From assembly GCA_041441555.1 (NCBI GenBank), contig JASDSW010000058.1, positions 1-63,433 of the forward strand: DNA of 63,433 nt. The letters run 5' to 3'. Within the stretch, counting starts at the first letter, position 1. Each line of letters starts with the position of its first letter. The notes under the pieces are model-generated. The model saw only the letters and a list, made by a program, of their open reading frames with translations. It was not told the DNA's origin and did not search any database. This stretch comes from Pseudaeromonas sp041441555. GTDB lineage: Bacteria > Pseudomonadota > Gammaproteobacteria > Enterobacterales > Aeromonadaceae. The position numbers were made by a program, and so were the translations under genes. Of the stretch, positions 52,436-60,268 are shown piece by piece.

Positions 52436-53398
52436 ATGATCAAGAAAATTGGTGTTCTGACCAGCGGTGGTGACTCACCAGGCATGAATGCGGCCATCCG
52501 TGCCGTGGTTCGTGCTGGTCTGGCAGCCGGTCTGGAAGTCTATGGCATCCGTGACGGTTACCTGGGTCTGCATCAGGATCGTATCAGCAAGCTGGAACGC
52601 CACAGCGTCTCCGACATGATCAACCGCGGTGGTACCTTCCTGGGCTCGGCGCGTTTCCCGGCCTTCAAGGAAGAATCCGTCCGTCGCGAGGCGATCGAAA
52701 ACCTGAAGAAGCACGGCATCGACGCCCTGGTGGTGATCGGTGGTGATGGTTCCTACATGGGCGCCAAGAAGCTGACCGAGATGGGTTATCCCTGCGTCGG
52801 TCTGCCGGGCACCATCGATAACGACATCGCCGGTACCGAATTCACCATCGGTTTTGATACCGCGTTGAACGTGGTCATGGAAGCCATCGATCGTCTGCGT
52901 GACACCTCCACCTCGCACAAGCGGATCTCGATTGTCGAAGTGATGGGCCGTCACTGTGGCGACCTGGCCATGTCTGCCGCCGTCGCGGGTGGTGCCGAGT
53001 ACGTGATCGTTCCGGAGAAGGGCTTCGACAAGAATGCCCTGCTGGCCCAGATCGACGACGGCATTGCCAAGGGCAAGCGTCACGCCATGGTCACCATCTG
53101 TGAGCACGTCACCGACGTCAATGCCCTGGCCAAGGAGATCGAAGCCCACACCGGTCTCGAAACCCGCGCCACCATCCTGGGTCACATCCAGCGCGGCGGT
53201 AGCCCGACCGCACGTGACCGCATCATGGCCAGTCGCATGGGTGCCTACGCCGTCGAGCTGTTGCTCCAAGGCGTTGGCGGCCGCTGCATCGGCATGCAGC
53301 AAAACCAGCTGGTGCACCACGACATCATCGATTGCATCGAGAACATGAAGCGTCCATTCGACGAAGAGATGTTCCAACTGAGCGACAAGCTGTTCTAA
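52436..53398 (+). CDS. pfkA: 6-phosphofructokinase
   Basis: This is a 320-aa ATP-dependent phosphofructokinase. It shows GVLTSGGDSPGMNAAIRAVV at the N-terminus, the catalytic GTIDNDIAGTEFTIGFDTA near 126-144, and EVMGRHCGDLA near 168-178, all of the allosteric bacterial PfkA type. It catalyses the committed step of glycolysis and lies next to tpiA, a glycolytic neighbour. A strong terminator follows. Confidence 0.97.
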   Translation: MIKKIGVLTSGGDSPGMNAAIRAVVRAGLAAGLEVYGIRDGYLGLHQDRISKLERHSVSDMINRGGTFLGSARFPAFKEESVRREAIENLKKHGIDALVVIGGDGSYMGAKKLTEMGYPCVGLPGTIDNDIAGTEFTIGFDTALNVVMEAIDRLRDTSTSHKRISIVEVMGRHCGDLAMSAAVAGGAEYVIVPEKGFDKNALLAQIDDGIAKGKRHAMVTICEHVTDVNALAKEIEAHTGLETRATILGHIQRGGSPTARDRIMASRMGAYAVELLLQGVGGRCIGMQQNQLVHHDIIDCIENMKRPFDEEMFQLSDKLF

Positions 53399-53416
53399 GC
53401 GCTCGTCAGTAAAAAA

Positions 53417-53449
53417 GAAGGAGGCCTGGGGCCTCCTTCTTGTTTTTCG
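53417..53449 (+). terminator. pfkA terminator
   Basis: AAGAAGGAGGCC-TGG-GGCCTCCTTCTT is a perfect 12-bp stem followed by GTTTTT and preceded by an A-run. It may work in both directions between convergent genes. Confidence 0.93.
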
Positions 53450-53466
53450 GCTGACTCAGCTGGTTT

Positions 53467-53859
53467 CTAGGCTGACGCCTTCAGCAGGCCCCGCTCGGCA
53501 AATACCTGCTTGGCGGTGAACATGCCGTTGAGCGCCGCCGGGAAACCGGCATAGACGGCCATCTGGATGATCACCTCGACCAATTCCGCCTGACTGCAGC
53601 CAACATTGAGCGCGGCATGCAGATGAGCCGCCAGCTGGGGTTGCGCGTTGCCCAGCGCCGTCAGGGCGGCCACCGTGGCCAGCTCCCGACTCTTCAGATC
53701 CAGTCCCGGACGGCGGTAAATATCGCCGAATGGAAACTCAATCGTGTAACGCGCCAGATCCGGCGCGACATCGGCCAGCGCCGCCAGCACCTTCTCTCCG
53801 GCTTCCCCATCGATCTGCGCCAACTGCTGCAAACCGGATTGATAACGTTCGTCGCTCAT
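53467..53859 (-). CDS. Carboxymuconolactone decarboxylase-family protein
   Basis: This is a 130-aa CMD/AhpD-like protein. LDLKSRELATVAALTALGNAQPQLAAHLHAALNVGCSQAEL is the conserved helical core, but only one Cys is present, so the AhpD CxxC active site is not seen. It therefore fits the decarboxylase-like branch of unknown substrate. It is the last gene of a minus-strand set behind a MerR regulator and an EamA transporter, with 60 bases between it and merR. Confidence 0.88.
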   Translation of the reverse strand: MSDERYQSGLQQLAQIDGEAGEKVLAALADVAPDLARYTIEFPFGDIYRRPGLDLKSRELATVAALTALGNAQPQLAAHLHAALNVGCSQAELVEVIIQMAVYAGFPAALNGMFTAKQVFAERGLLKASA

Positions 53860-53919
53860 CTCATCTCTCCTGATTGGTCATCGACTCCGAAGACGATAAG
53901 GGTTCGAGTGAACTCGAGG

Positions 53920-54282
53920 TCAAGCGTTGTTTGCCAACTGTTGCTGATAAAAGCTGATTTTTTCCTGCGGAGCCGTCAGATGGCCCTGCTGTTCGCGCAA
54001 TCGCTGCGCCAAACGCTCGGCATGCTCGGCCAGCAGAGCCTGCCGCTCGAGCAGAGTCCGCTCACCCTGCTGGCGCAGCTCGGCATAGCGCATGATATCG
54101 CGCAGGGGCACCTCGGTGGCCTTGAGCCGCTTGATGAAGTTCACCCAGTCGAGCTCCTGCCGTCCGTAATGGCGGTGGCCCGCCGCGGTTCGTGGTACCG
54201 GCCCCAACAGGCCGATCTGCTCGTAATAGCGCAGGGTATGGACCGTCAGTCCGGTCAGATTGGCAAACTCTTGGATCGTCAT
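53920..54282 (-). CDS. MerR-family transcriptional regulator
   Basis: This is a 120-aa regulator. The HTH and wing are MTIQEFANLTGLTVHTLRYY followed by EQIGLLGPVPRTAAGHRHYG, then a coiled coil (about 75-115, LLERQALLAEHAERLAQRLREQ). No Cys is present, so it is not a metal sensor of the MerR/CueR kind and probably responds to another stress or small molecule. The ATG overlaps the stop of the EamA gene (ATGA). It likely controls this operon. Confidence 0.88.
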   Translation of the reverse strand: MTIQEFANLTGLTVHTLRYYEQIGLLGPVPRTAAGHRHYGRQELDWVNFIKRLKATEVPLRDIMRYAELRQQGERTLLERQALLAEHAERLAQRLREQQGHLTAPQEKISFYQQQLANNA

Positions 54283-55130
54283 CGGCTCTTGACCTGGTGC
54301 TCGTTGATAAAGAGTGACAAGAAGATCAGGCCACCGCCTAGCCCCAAACGCCACAGATCGGCCTCCTGATTCCAGATCAGCAGGTTCACCAGCAGGCCGG
54401 CCGGGATCAGGGCATTATTCATGATGGCCAACACCCCGGCGTTGACCTGGGTCGCCCCCTTGTTCCACAGAAAATAGCCCAGCCCCGAGGCGCCAGCACC
54501 CAGCCACCCCAGCAGCCCCCATTGCAGACCATTGGATGGATAGCGCGGGCTGCCCAGCCACAACCAGGCTATCAGGGAGACCAGCAGGGCGCCGATGAAG
54601 AAGCAGGCGAAGACCTGATGCTGCGGCAAGGGCTGCGTCTCGCGCGCCAACACCCACTTATAACCAACCTGCCCCAGGGCGAAGCAGAGGTTGGCCCCCT
54701 GCACCACCGCAAAGCCCAGCAGATAATCGGAGGTCAGATGGTCATAGCGGATCACCGCCGCCCCCAGTACCGCCAGCAGAGCCGTCAGCAGGTACTTGCC
54801 GTGCAGGCGACGCGCCAGCAGATCGTGACACAGGGTCACATACAAGGGGGTGAAGATGGTGAAGATCAGCACTTCGGGGACGGTCAGCAGCAAGAAGGAG
54901 TGGTAGTAGAAGAGGTACATGACGCCAAGCTGAATGGCGCCGATAGCCATCAACTGTCCTGCCAATACGGGGCGCAGACGCCCCCAACGCAGAAAGGGCA
55001 GAAACACCAACAACGCCAGCAGGGTGCGAGTCAGCACCATGAAATAGACATCCACCTGTCCAGCCAGATAGACACCGATAAAACTAAAGGAAAAGGCCCA
55101 CAACAGGGTCACGAACGAGAGATAGGCCAT
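54279..55130 (-). CDS. EamA/DMT-family transporter
   Basis: This is a 283-aa membrane protein with about ten hydrophobic spans and two EamA repeats (MAYLSFVTLLWAFSFSFIGV at the start; LCFALGQVGYKWVLAR begins the second). Such proteins export amino acids, drugs or metabolites. The short hydrophilic C-terminus ends NEHQVKSR. It overlaps merR by four bases and leads that operon. The ATG at 55130 is chosen because the protein then begins at the first membrane span. Confidence 0.87.
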   Translation of the reverse strand: MAYLSFVTLLWAFSFSFIGVYLAGQVDVYFMVLTRTLLALLVFLPFLRWGRLRPVLAGQLMAIGAIQLGVMYLFYYHSFLLLTVPEVLIFTIFTPLYVTLCHDLLARRLHGKYLLTALLAVLGAAVIRYDHLTSDYLLGFAVVQGANLCFALGQVGYKWVLARETQPLPQHQVFACFFIGALLVSLIAWLWLGSPRYPSNGLQWGLLGWLGAGASGLGYFLWNKGATQVNAGVLAIMNNALIPAGLLVNLLIWNQEADLWRLGLGGGLIFLSLFINEHQVKSR

Positions 55131-55233
55131 CACAGGCTCCGCCAAACGAGGTGCCCGGATCATGCAATAGCGAGCCGCCCGCTGCCAGCCATTCGCCGAG
55201 GCGGCAAGCAAGTCACTCTTGACATCTGGCGAT

Positions 55234-56583
55234 TTAATACACCAACCAGTGAGTCATCACCAGAACTACCAGCAGCCCCACACCAACCGGTACCGAGGTG
55301 CGTTTGACCACCTCCAGCGGTGAGACATGGCCCATGCCGGCCGTTGCGACCACCACCCCCGAGACCGGCGAGATGGTGCGCCCCAGGTTGGAGGCTTGCA
55401 GCACCGGGATCACCAAGTAGGCCGGATCAACCCCCAGGCTGGCTGCCACTTTAGTGATCAGCTCGACAAAGGCGTAGAAGGGGGCATTCCCCGAGCCGGT
55501 GGTAAAGGCCACCACCGCCGTCACCAGAACCAGCACCAGCAGGATCAGCAGGGCGCTGCTCTCACTCCCCTGGCCCAGCAGCAGCAACTGGTCGATGAAG
55601 CCCACCGTCTTGAGCCCCTGGGCAAACACCCCCGCCGCCACCAACAGGATCACCACCGAGGCGAACGCCTCCGCCATCGCGTGATAGGCCGCCTGCAGGC
55701 CGTCGAACAACTTGCGGGCATCGCGCTTGCGCGCAAATTCGCTCAGCGCCGCCAGCAGCAGGCAGAGGAGGATGATGGCATTGATGTCTAGGCGGACGCC
55801 ATACTGGCCATCCAGCAGGAAGACGCCGAGCAGTGGCAGGGTGGGCAGCAAGGCGTAGCCGAGGGGAGCCTGGGGCCGCGCCGGCGCATGGGGGATCGGC
55901 TCCGGCGTGATGCCTTGGCGCCTGTCGAGCCAACGCTGCCAGAAGTAGTGGCTCACCGCCATCCCGGCCATGGCACAGACCGAGATCGGCAACGACAGGC
56001 CAAAGGCGAACGGCAGCAGCTCCATACCGGAGGCCTCCGCCGCGATCACCACATCCCCGGAGGTCGGTGACAAGATGATGGCCGCCGGCGAGGCACAGAT
56101 GGCCGTTGCCGCGGCACGCGAGACGCCCAGATTGACCATCAGGGGAAACAGGGTGGCCATCAGCAGCACCCCAAGACCGGCGGCCGAGCTGACCACCAGC
56201 GACAGGGCACAGGCAACCAGATAGGCCACCACCATCAGCAGATAGGGCGAGTGCACGAAGGCCACGGGTTTACTCAGCAGGCGGACCAGCGTCTGGTTGG
56301 CCCCGATATGCGTCATGTAGGCGGCAAAACCGCACAGCAGCATGATCATCAGGCCCAGCCCGGCGGTGCGATCCACCAGCAGGTAGCGAATAAACTCAAT
56401 GACATCGCTCAAGGGATTGCCGGTGCTAGCGACCTCGGGTGGGAGGATCCGGCTACCCAGCGCCGCGCTGACACTCAGCAGCACCAGGCCGCCGACCAGT
56501 AAGACGCCGGTAGCGGCATAGCCCTTGAGAATGTAGTAGCCCACCAGAGCCGTAATCAAAGCGCCGATGATCAGTGCGAGCAT
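55234..56583 (-). CDS. dcuC: Anaerobic C4-dicarboxylate transporter DcuC
   Basis: This is a 449-aa inner-membrane transporter with about 12 spans. SSAAGLGVLLMATLFPLMVNLG and the repeat TGSGNAPFYAFVELITKVA near 365, together with ASNLGRTISPVSGVVVATAG near 400, are family features of DcuC. It would exchange succinate with fumarate under fermentation. No FNR site was identified in the short upstream region. It is monocistronic on the minus strand. Confidence 0.87.
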   Translation of the reverse strand: MLALIIGALITALVGYYILKGYAATGVLLVGGLVLLSVSAALGSRILPPEVASTGNPLSDVIEFIRYLLVDRTAGLGLMIMLLCGFAAYMTHIGANQTLVRLLSKPVAFVHSPYLLMVVAYLVACALSLVVSSAAGLGVLLMATLFPLMVNLGVSRAAATAICASPAAIILSPTSGDVVIAAEASGMELLPFAFGLSLPISVCAMAGMAVSHYFWQRWLDRRQGITPEPIPHAPARPQAPLGYALLPTLPLLGVFLLDGQYGVRLDINAIILLCLLLAALSEFARKRDARKLFDGLQAAYHAMAEAFASVVILLVAAGVFAQGLKTVGFIDQLLLLGQGSESSALLILLVLVLVTAVVAFTTGSGNAPFYAFVELITKVAASLGVDPAYLVIPVLQASNLGRTISPVSGVVVATAGMGHVSPLEVVKRTSVPVGVGLLVVLVMTHWLVY

Positions 56584-56691
56584 AGAAAACTCCTACCCCA
56601 ACAACCCTGCTCTTAGACGATCCAATTTTGTGCCATGGAGCGCTCAATTGCCTTGCGCCAATTCACCTTTACCGTCAAGACAGGCCCGCCG

Positions 56692-57690
56692 CTAGGCGGC
56701 TTGCGCCTCGGCATCACAGGCTTGTTGCAACAGGATCAGGATCGGCGCGGGCTCAGTGCAACGGCGCAACGACTGAAACAGCGGTAGCGCCTGTGGGTAT
56801 TGCTGCCGCAGGTAACTGAACCACTGCTTGATGCGATTCGGGAAATAGAGCCCCTTGTCACCACGCACCTCCAACTCGCCGTAGCGCAGCAGCAGTTGCA
56901 GCACCTGGTACCAAGGCATCACGGGCGCGCCACTTTGCACCACGGCCCCCAGATTGGGGACGTTAAGGGCCCCGCGCCCGACCATCAGATCGCGGCAGCC
57001 GGTCACCTGACGGCAGCGCACACCATCGGCATGACTCCAGATCTCGCCGTTGGCGATGACCGGGATCGACAGTCGCTCGCGAATACGGGCAATCCACTCC
57101 CATTTGATAGTCTCGCTGCGATAGCCATCCTCTTTCGTGCGGCCATGCACCGCCAGCTCGGAGGCCCCCGCCGCGCCAACGGCGTCGGCGATGGTCAGAC
57201 AATCCGCCGGATTATCCCATCCCAGACGGATCTTGGCCGTCACCGGCTGTTCGGTCGGCACAGCGGCACGCACGGCGGCGATGATGCGATAGATGAGATC
57301 CGGCTCCTTGAGCAGCACGGCGCCGCCCTTGGATTGATTCACCAGCTTGGCCGGGCAGCCAAAATTCAGATCGATGCCCGGCGAGCCCAGCTCGATGGCG
57401 CGCACCGCATTTTCCGCCAACCACTCGGGCGACTGCCCCAGCAGTTGCACCCGCACCGGCGTACCGGATTGGGTTTTACCCCCCTGCCGCAGCTCGGGAG
57501 CCAGCTTGTAGAAGGTGCGTTTGGGCAGCAGCATGTCGATGACCCGCACAAACTCGGTGACACACAGATCATAGGGGTTGATCTGGCTGAGCAGCTCGCG
57601 CATCAGAGGATCCAGCACCCCCTCCATCGGGGCCAGGATCAGGCGACCAACCGGTGCCTCCGCAACCAGGGACTCGACAGATAACGACAT
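56692..57690 (-). CDS. dusC: tRNA-dihydrouridine(16) synthase DusC
   Basis: This is a 332-aa flavoenzyme that reduces U16 of tRNA. The start of the FMN barrel reads LILAPMEGVLDPLMRELL; the catalytic Cys lies in NFGCPAKLVNQSKGG near 108; and VHGRTKEDGY, IPVIANGEIWS and GRGALNVPNL follow. Agreement with the Escherichia coli DusC I recall is close throughout. It is followed downstream by dcuC on the same strand. Confidence 0.94.
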   Translation of the reverse strand: MSLSVESLVAEAPVGRLILAPMEGVLDPLMRELLSQINPYDLCVTEFVRVIDMLLPKRTFYKLAPELRQGGKTQSGTPVRVQLLGQSPEWLAENAVRAIELGSPGIDLNFGCPAKLVNQSKGGAVLLKEPDLIYRIIAAVRAAVPTEQPVTAKIRLGWDNPADCLTIADAVGAAGASELAVHGRTKEDGYRSETIKWEWIARIRERLSIPVIANGEIWSHADGVRCRQVTGCRDLMVGRGALNVPNLGAVVQSGAPVMPWYQVLQLLLRYGELEVRGDKGLYFPNRIKQWFSYLRQQYPQALPLFQSLRRCTEPAPILILLQQACDAEAQAA

Positions 57691-57764
57691 TCAGACTCCC
57701 AACGACCAAGACGACCGCGGCGCTTCTGCCAAGAAGCGCCGCGCACGCGAAAAGAGGATCCGCA

Positions 57765-57977
57765 TCAAGCCTGAACCGTGACTTCCTGGCCGGTAAAGGA
57801 GACCACTTGGCCGGCCACGATCTTGCAACGCTTGCGAGTTTCGATGTCACCATCGACCAGCACCAGCCCTTCGGCGATCGCCGCCTTGGCGGCTGCACCG
57901 CTCTCACTCCACCCCTGCAACTTCAGCAGATCACACAACTCCACGTGGGGATGGCCTTCCAGATTGAATGTCTCCAT
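57765..57977 (-). CDS. ybcJ: S4-domain RNA-binding protein YbcJ
   Basis: This is a 70-aa protein consisting of an S4-like RNA-binding fold: LCDLLKLQGWSESGAAAKAAIAEG followed by LVLVDGDIETRKRCKIVAGQVV. It probably binds structured RNA; the target is unknown. It ends 74 bases before dusC on the same strand. The stretch 57978-58150 is without genes. Confidence 0.93.
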   Translation of the reverse strand: METFNLEGHPHVELCDLLKLQGWSESGAAAKAAIAEGLVLVDGDIETRKRCKIVAGQVVSFTGQEVTVQA

Positions 57978-58150
57978 GATGACTCCTCGTCTTGCGGCGA
58001 CACCGGCTACTCGAAGTTCGGCGCACCTTGAATTTTTAGTGGCGCATGTATGTCATAAAAGTCACGATTTGTCGAATTGAATGGCTCAAACGGCGGCAAC
58101 TGGTGACAATGGCGCCAAATTCCTTCGGCCGCTCAGCGCAAAAAGGCTCC

Positions 58151-59233
58151 TCAGGGTTTCGGGTTGGGCCGTACCACCGCCACCCCATGATGAAACACCC
58201 AGAGCGGATGCTGCAGGGCCGTCAAATCCGCCAGCGGGTTACCCGCCACCACCAGCAGATCGGCCTGCTTGCCCGCGCTCAGGCTCCCCAGCTCGTCACC
58301 CAGGCCGATGGCCTCGGCCGCCGTCTGAGTGGCCGCCCGCAAAATAGCGCCGTTACTCATCCCCGCCTGGCCCATCAGACGAAACTCGGTCATCGGCATG
58401 GCGCCGTCAAATGGCGTCATGAACCCTCCAAAGTCGGTTCCCAACACCACGCGCCCGCCAGCCCGATGAAAACGGCGCAAATTTTCGATGGCCTGGGCCT
58501 CATAATCGACCGGATAGAGCGAGCCGACGCCATGCCACAGCTCCAGCGTCGGCGTCCAGTAGATCCCTCGGCGCACCACGGCGGCCAGTTGCTCATCATT
58601 CAAGGGTTCGACCACCATGTGGGCCAGCTCATCAACCTGGGCATCCAGTGCCAGCTGCAGGTTGTAACTGTGCGTCAGGTGGGCGATGACTCGTTTGCCT
58701 GCGGCATGAGCAGTCTTGGTCATCGCCGAGAGGGTCTCGGCCGAAAGCAGGCTCCATTGCTGTCCTTCGCAATCATCTTCGATGGCCAGTTTGATGATAT
58801 CGACACCTTGCCTGATGTACGTCTGGACCATGGCGATGGCTTGCTGACGCTCTTTTAGCTCAACCGAGCCATATCCCCCCGTAGCCGTCAGAATGGGCGA
58901 ACCGGCGAGCAGGCGCGCAAACTCAGGCCGCCCCTGATGGCTATCCCGGAAGGTCAGAAAATCGCCCTGAATATGAGGATTGAGATCACGTACCGTGGTC
59001 ACCCCGGCTTGCACCCAGCGCCGTAGTTGTGCCTCGTCATACGCATCGTGAACATGGGCGTTAATGATCCCGGGTAACACGGAAGCCCCCTGTAGATCGA
59101 TGACGGCGACGTCCGGCTCGGTCGCCAGTTGGCCATCCGGGGCAATCGACTGAATTTTCCCGTCACGCAGCAAAACGCTGAGGCCAGCTTGCGCCTGAAG
59201 GGGCTCCCCGCGGATGAGAGTAGCATGGGTCAA
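58151..59233 (-). CDS. Amidohydrolase (imidazolonepropionase-like)
   Basis: This is a 360-aa metal-dependent hydrolase. The first metal-binding pair is NAHVHDAYDE near 59-68; a candidate Lys (IKLAIEDD) lies near 150, His in AHLTHSYN near 185 and ELAHMV near 208, and the last Asp in GTDFGGF near 284. The N-terminal beta part is complete (TLIRGEPLQ onward). The only start in reach is TTG 59233, which overlaps the stop of the upstream solute-binding gene (TTGA); a start by re-initiation is likely. The substrate is unknown. Confidence 0.85.
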   Translation of the reverse strand: MTHATLIRGEPLQAQAGLSVLLRDGKIQSIAPDGQLATEPDVAVIDLQGASVLPGIINAHVHDAYDEAQLRRWVQAGVTTVRDLNPHIQGDFLTFRDSHQGRPEFARLLAGSPILTATGGYGSVELKERQQAIAMVQTYIRQGVDIIKLAIEDDCEGQQWSLLSAETLSAMTKTAHAAGKRVIAHLTHSYNLQLALDAQVDELAHMVVEPLNDEQLAAVVRRGIYWTPTLELWHGVGSLYPVDYEAQAIENLRRFHRAGGRVVLGTDFGGFMTPFDGAMPMTEFRLMGQAGMSNGAILRAATQTAAEAIGLGDELGSLSAGKQADLLVVAGNPLADLTALQHPLWVFHHGVAVVRPNPKP

Positions 59234-60084
59234 CAGATAGCCGCCGCCATCACCCCATAGAAGGGATGCACGGCCCGCCCGGCCAGCGCCGGTAACCCTG
59301 CGACGCCATAATCAACGCCACTTTGATCCAGCCGATGGGCATCCCAGGGGCCACCCACCATCATCGCCAGCTTGCCCTGGCTGAAGCGGTCCAACGCCAG
59401 CTCATAGCTCAGTCCGTGTGGCATCCAGCCATGACGGAGCCAATCCGCCAGCCGTTGCATATTGGCAACCACCCGTGGTTGGTCGGCATGGAGCCGCAGC
59501 CTCTGCTGCTCATCGACCCATAGCCCACGAGTCACCCCCGCCGAGACAAAGGGCCAGCTGTGATAGGGGGAGCTCAGATCCCACCCCAACAAATCGACGC
59601 CCTTGGGTAAGGTACTCGCCAGATGAGCAAATTCGCCATCGTCCCGAGGCGCCGACTGCAAGAGGGCGCGATTCCAGAACAGCACCAGAGACTCCAGTTG
59701 CAGCGGATAACCCAACAGCCGATCGGCCTCGCGCAGCGGGGCCGCCGCCTCGGGCAGGCAGTGGCCCTGGGGCAGAGCACTGGTCGGGATACTCTCCAGC
59801 AGTCCAGCCTGAGCCCAAGCGGCGAAACGGTCATGGGCCCAGATGATGATATCCGGCCCCTGCCCCTGCTGGGCCAGGATCTCGAACTTCTCGACGAAGT
59901 TGCCCGGAGTCTCCACCCGCACGGCGCGACCGGTCCGCGCCGTGAACTCCCGCCCCAGAGCGTTCAACTCAGGAATATTGCGGCCACTCCAGATCACCAG
60001 AGGGCGCTCCGCCACGGGTTGCGGCCAGCAGTACCAAGTGACAGCCGCAGCACCGATCAGACAGAGCCCCAGCAGCCATCCCAT
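59230..60084 (-). CDS. Solute-binding protein, C-terminally short
   Basis: This is a 284-aa protein of the maltose-binding (SBP_bac_1) kind. It has an N-terminal membrane anchor or signal (GWLLGLCLIGAAAVTWYC), then PLVIWSGRNIPELNALGREF and GPDIIIWAHDRFAAWAQAGLL. GKLAMMVGGPWDAHRLD near 240 is the typical lobe. It ends at FYGVMAAAIC, where maltose-binding protein continues for about 100 residues more, so the second lobe is incomplete. It is coupled to the amidohydrolase. Whether it still binds a ligand is uncertain. The ribosome binding site is poor, so it may be decaying. Confidence 0.72.
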   Translation of the reverse strand: MGWLLGLCLIGAAAVTWYCWPQPVAERPLVIWSGRNIPELNALGREFTARTGRAVRVETPGNFVEKFEILAQQGQGPDIIIWAHDRFAAWAQAGLLESIPTSALPQGHCLPEAAAPLREADRLLGYPLQLESLVLFWNRALLQSAPRDDGEFAHLASTLPKGVDLLGWDLSSPYHSWPFVSAGVTRGLWVDEQQRLRLHADQPRVVANMQRLADWLRHGWMPHGLSYELALDRFSQGKLAMMVGGPWDAHRLDQSGVDYGVAGLPALAGRAVHPFYGVMAAAIC

Positions 60085-60268
60085 ATCGTCTCATCATCAC
60101 TCCCCAATGCGCACGTCCGCTGCGCATCATCAACCAATCACCATCAATAGCCAGTTTCTGCGGCAACGAGAGGTGCAAACTCTGCACTACCGCACATCTG
60201 GCGTAGCCGCTATTCATGGTCGGTGATCCGGTTAAGGCAGACTGCTTTTCTGGCAGGAAGCGCTGGAT

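Noticed and set aside
52475..53377. A 300-codon open frame opposite pfkA
   Set aside because: It is a shadow of a highly conserved gene.
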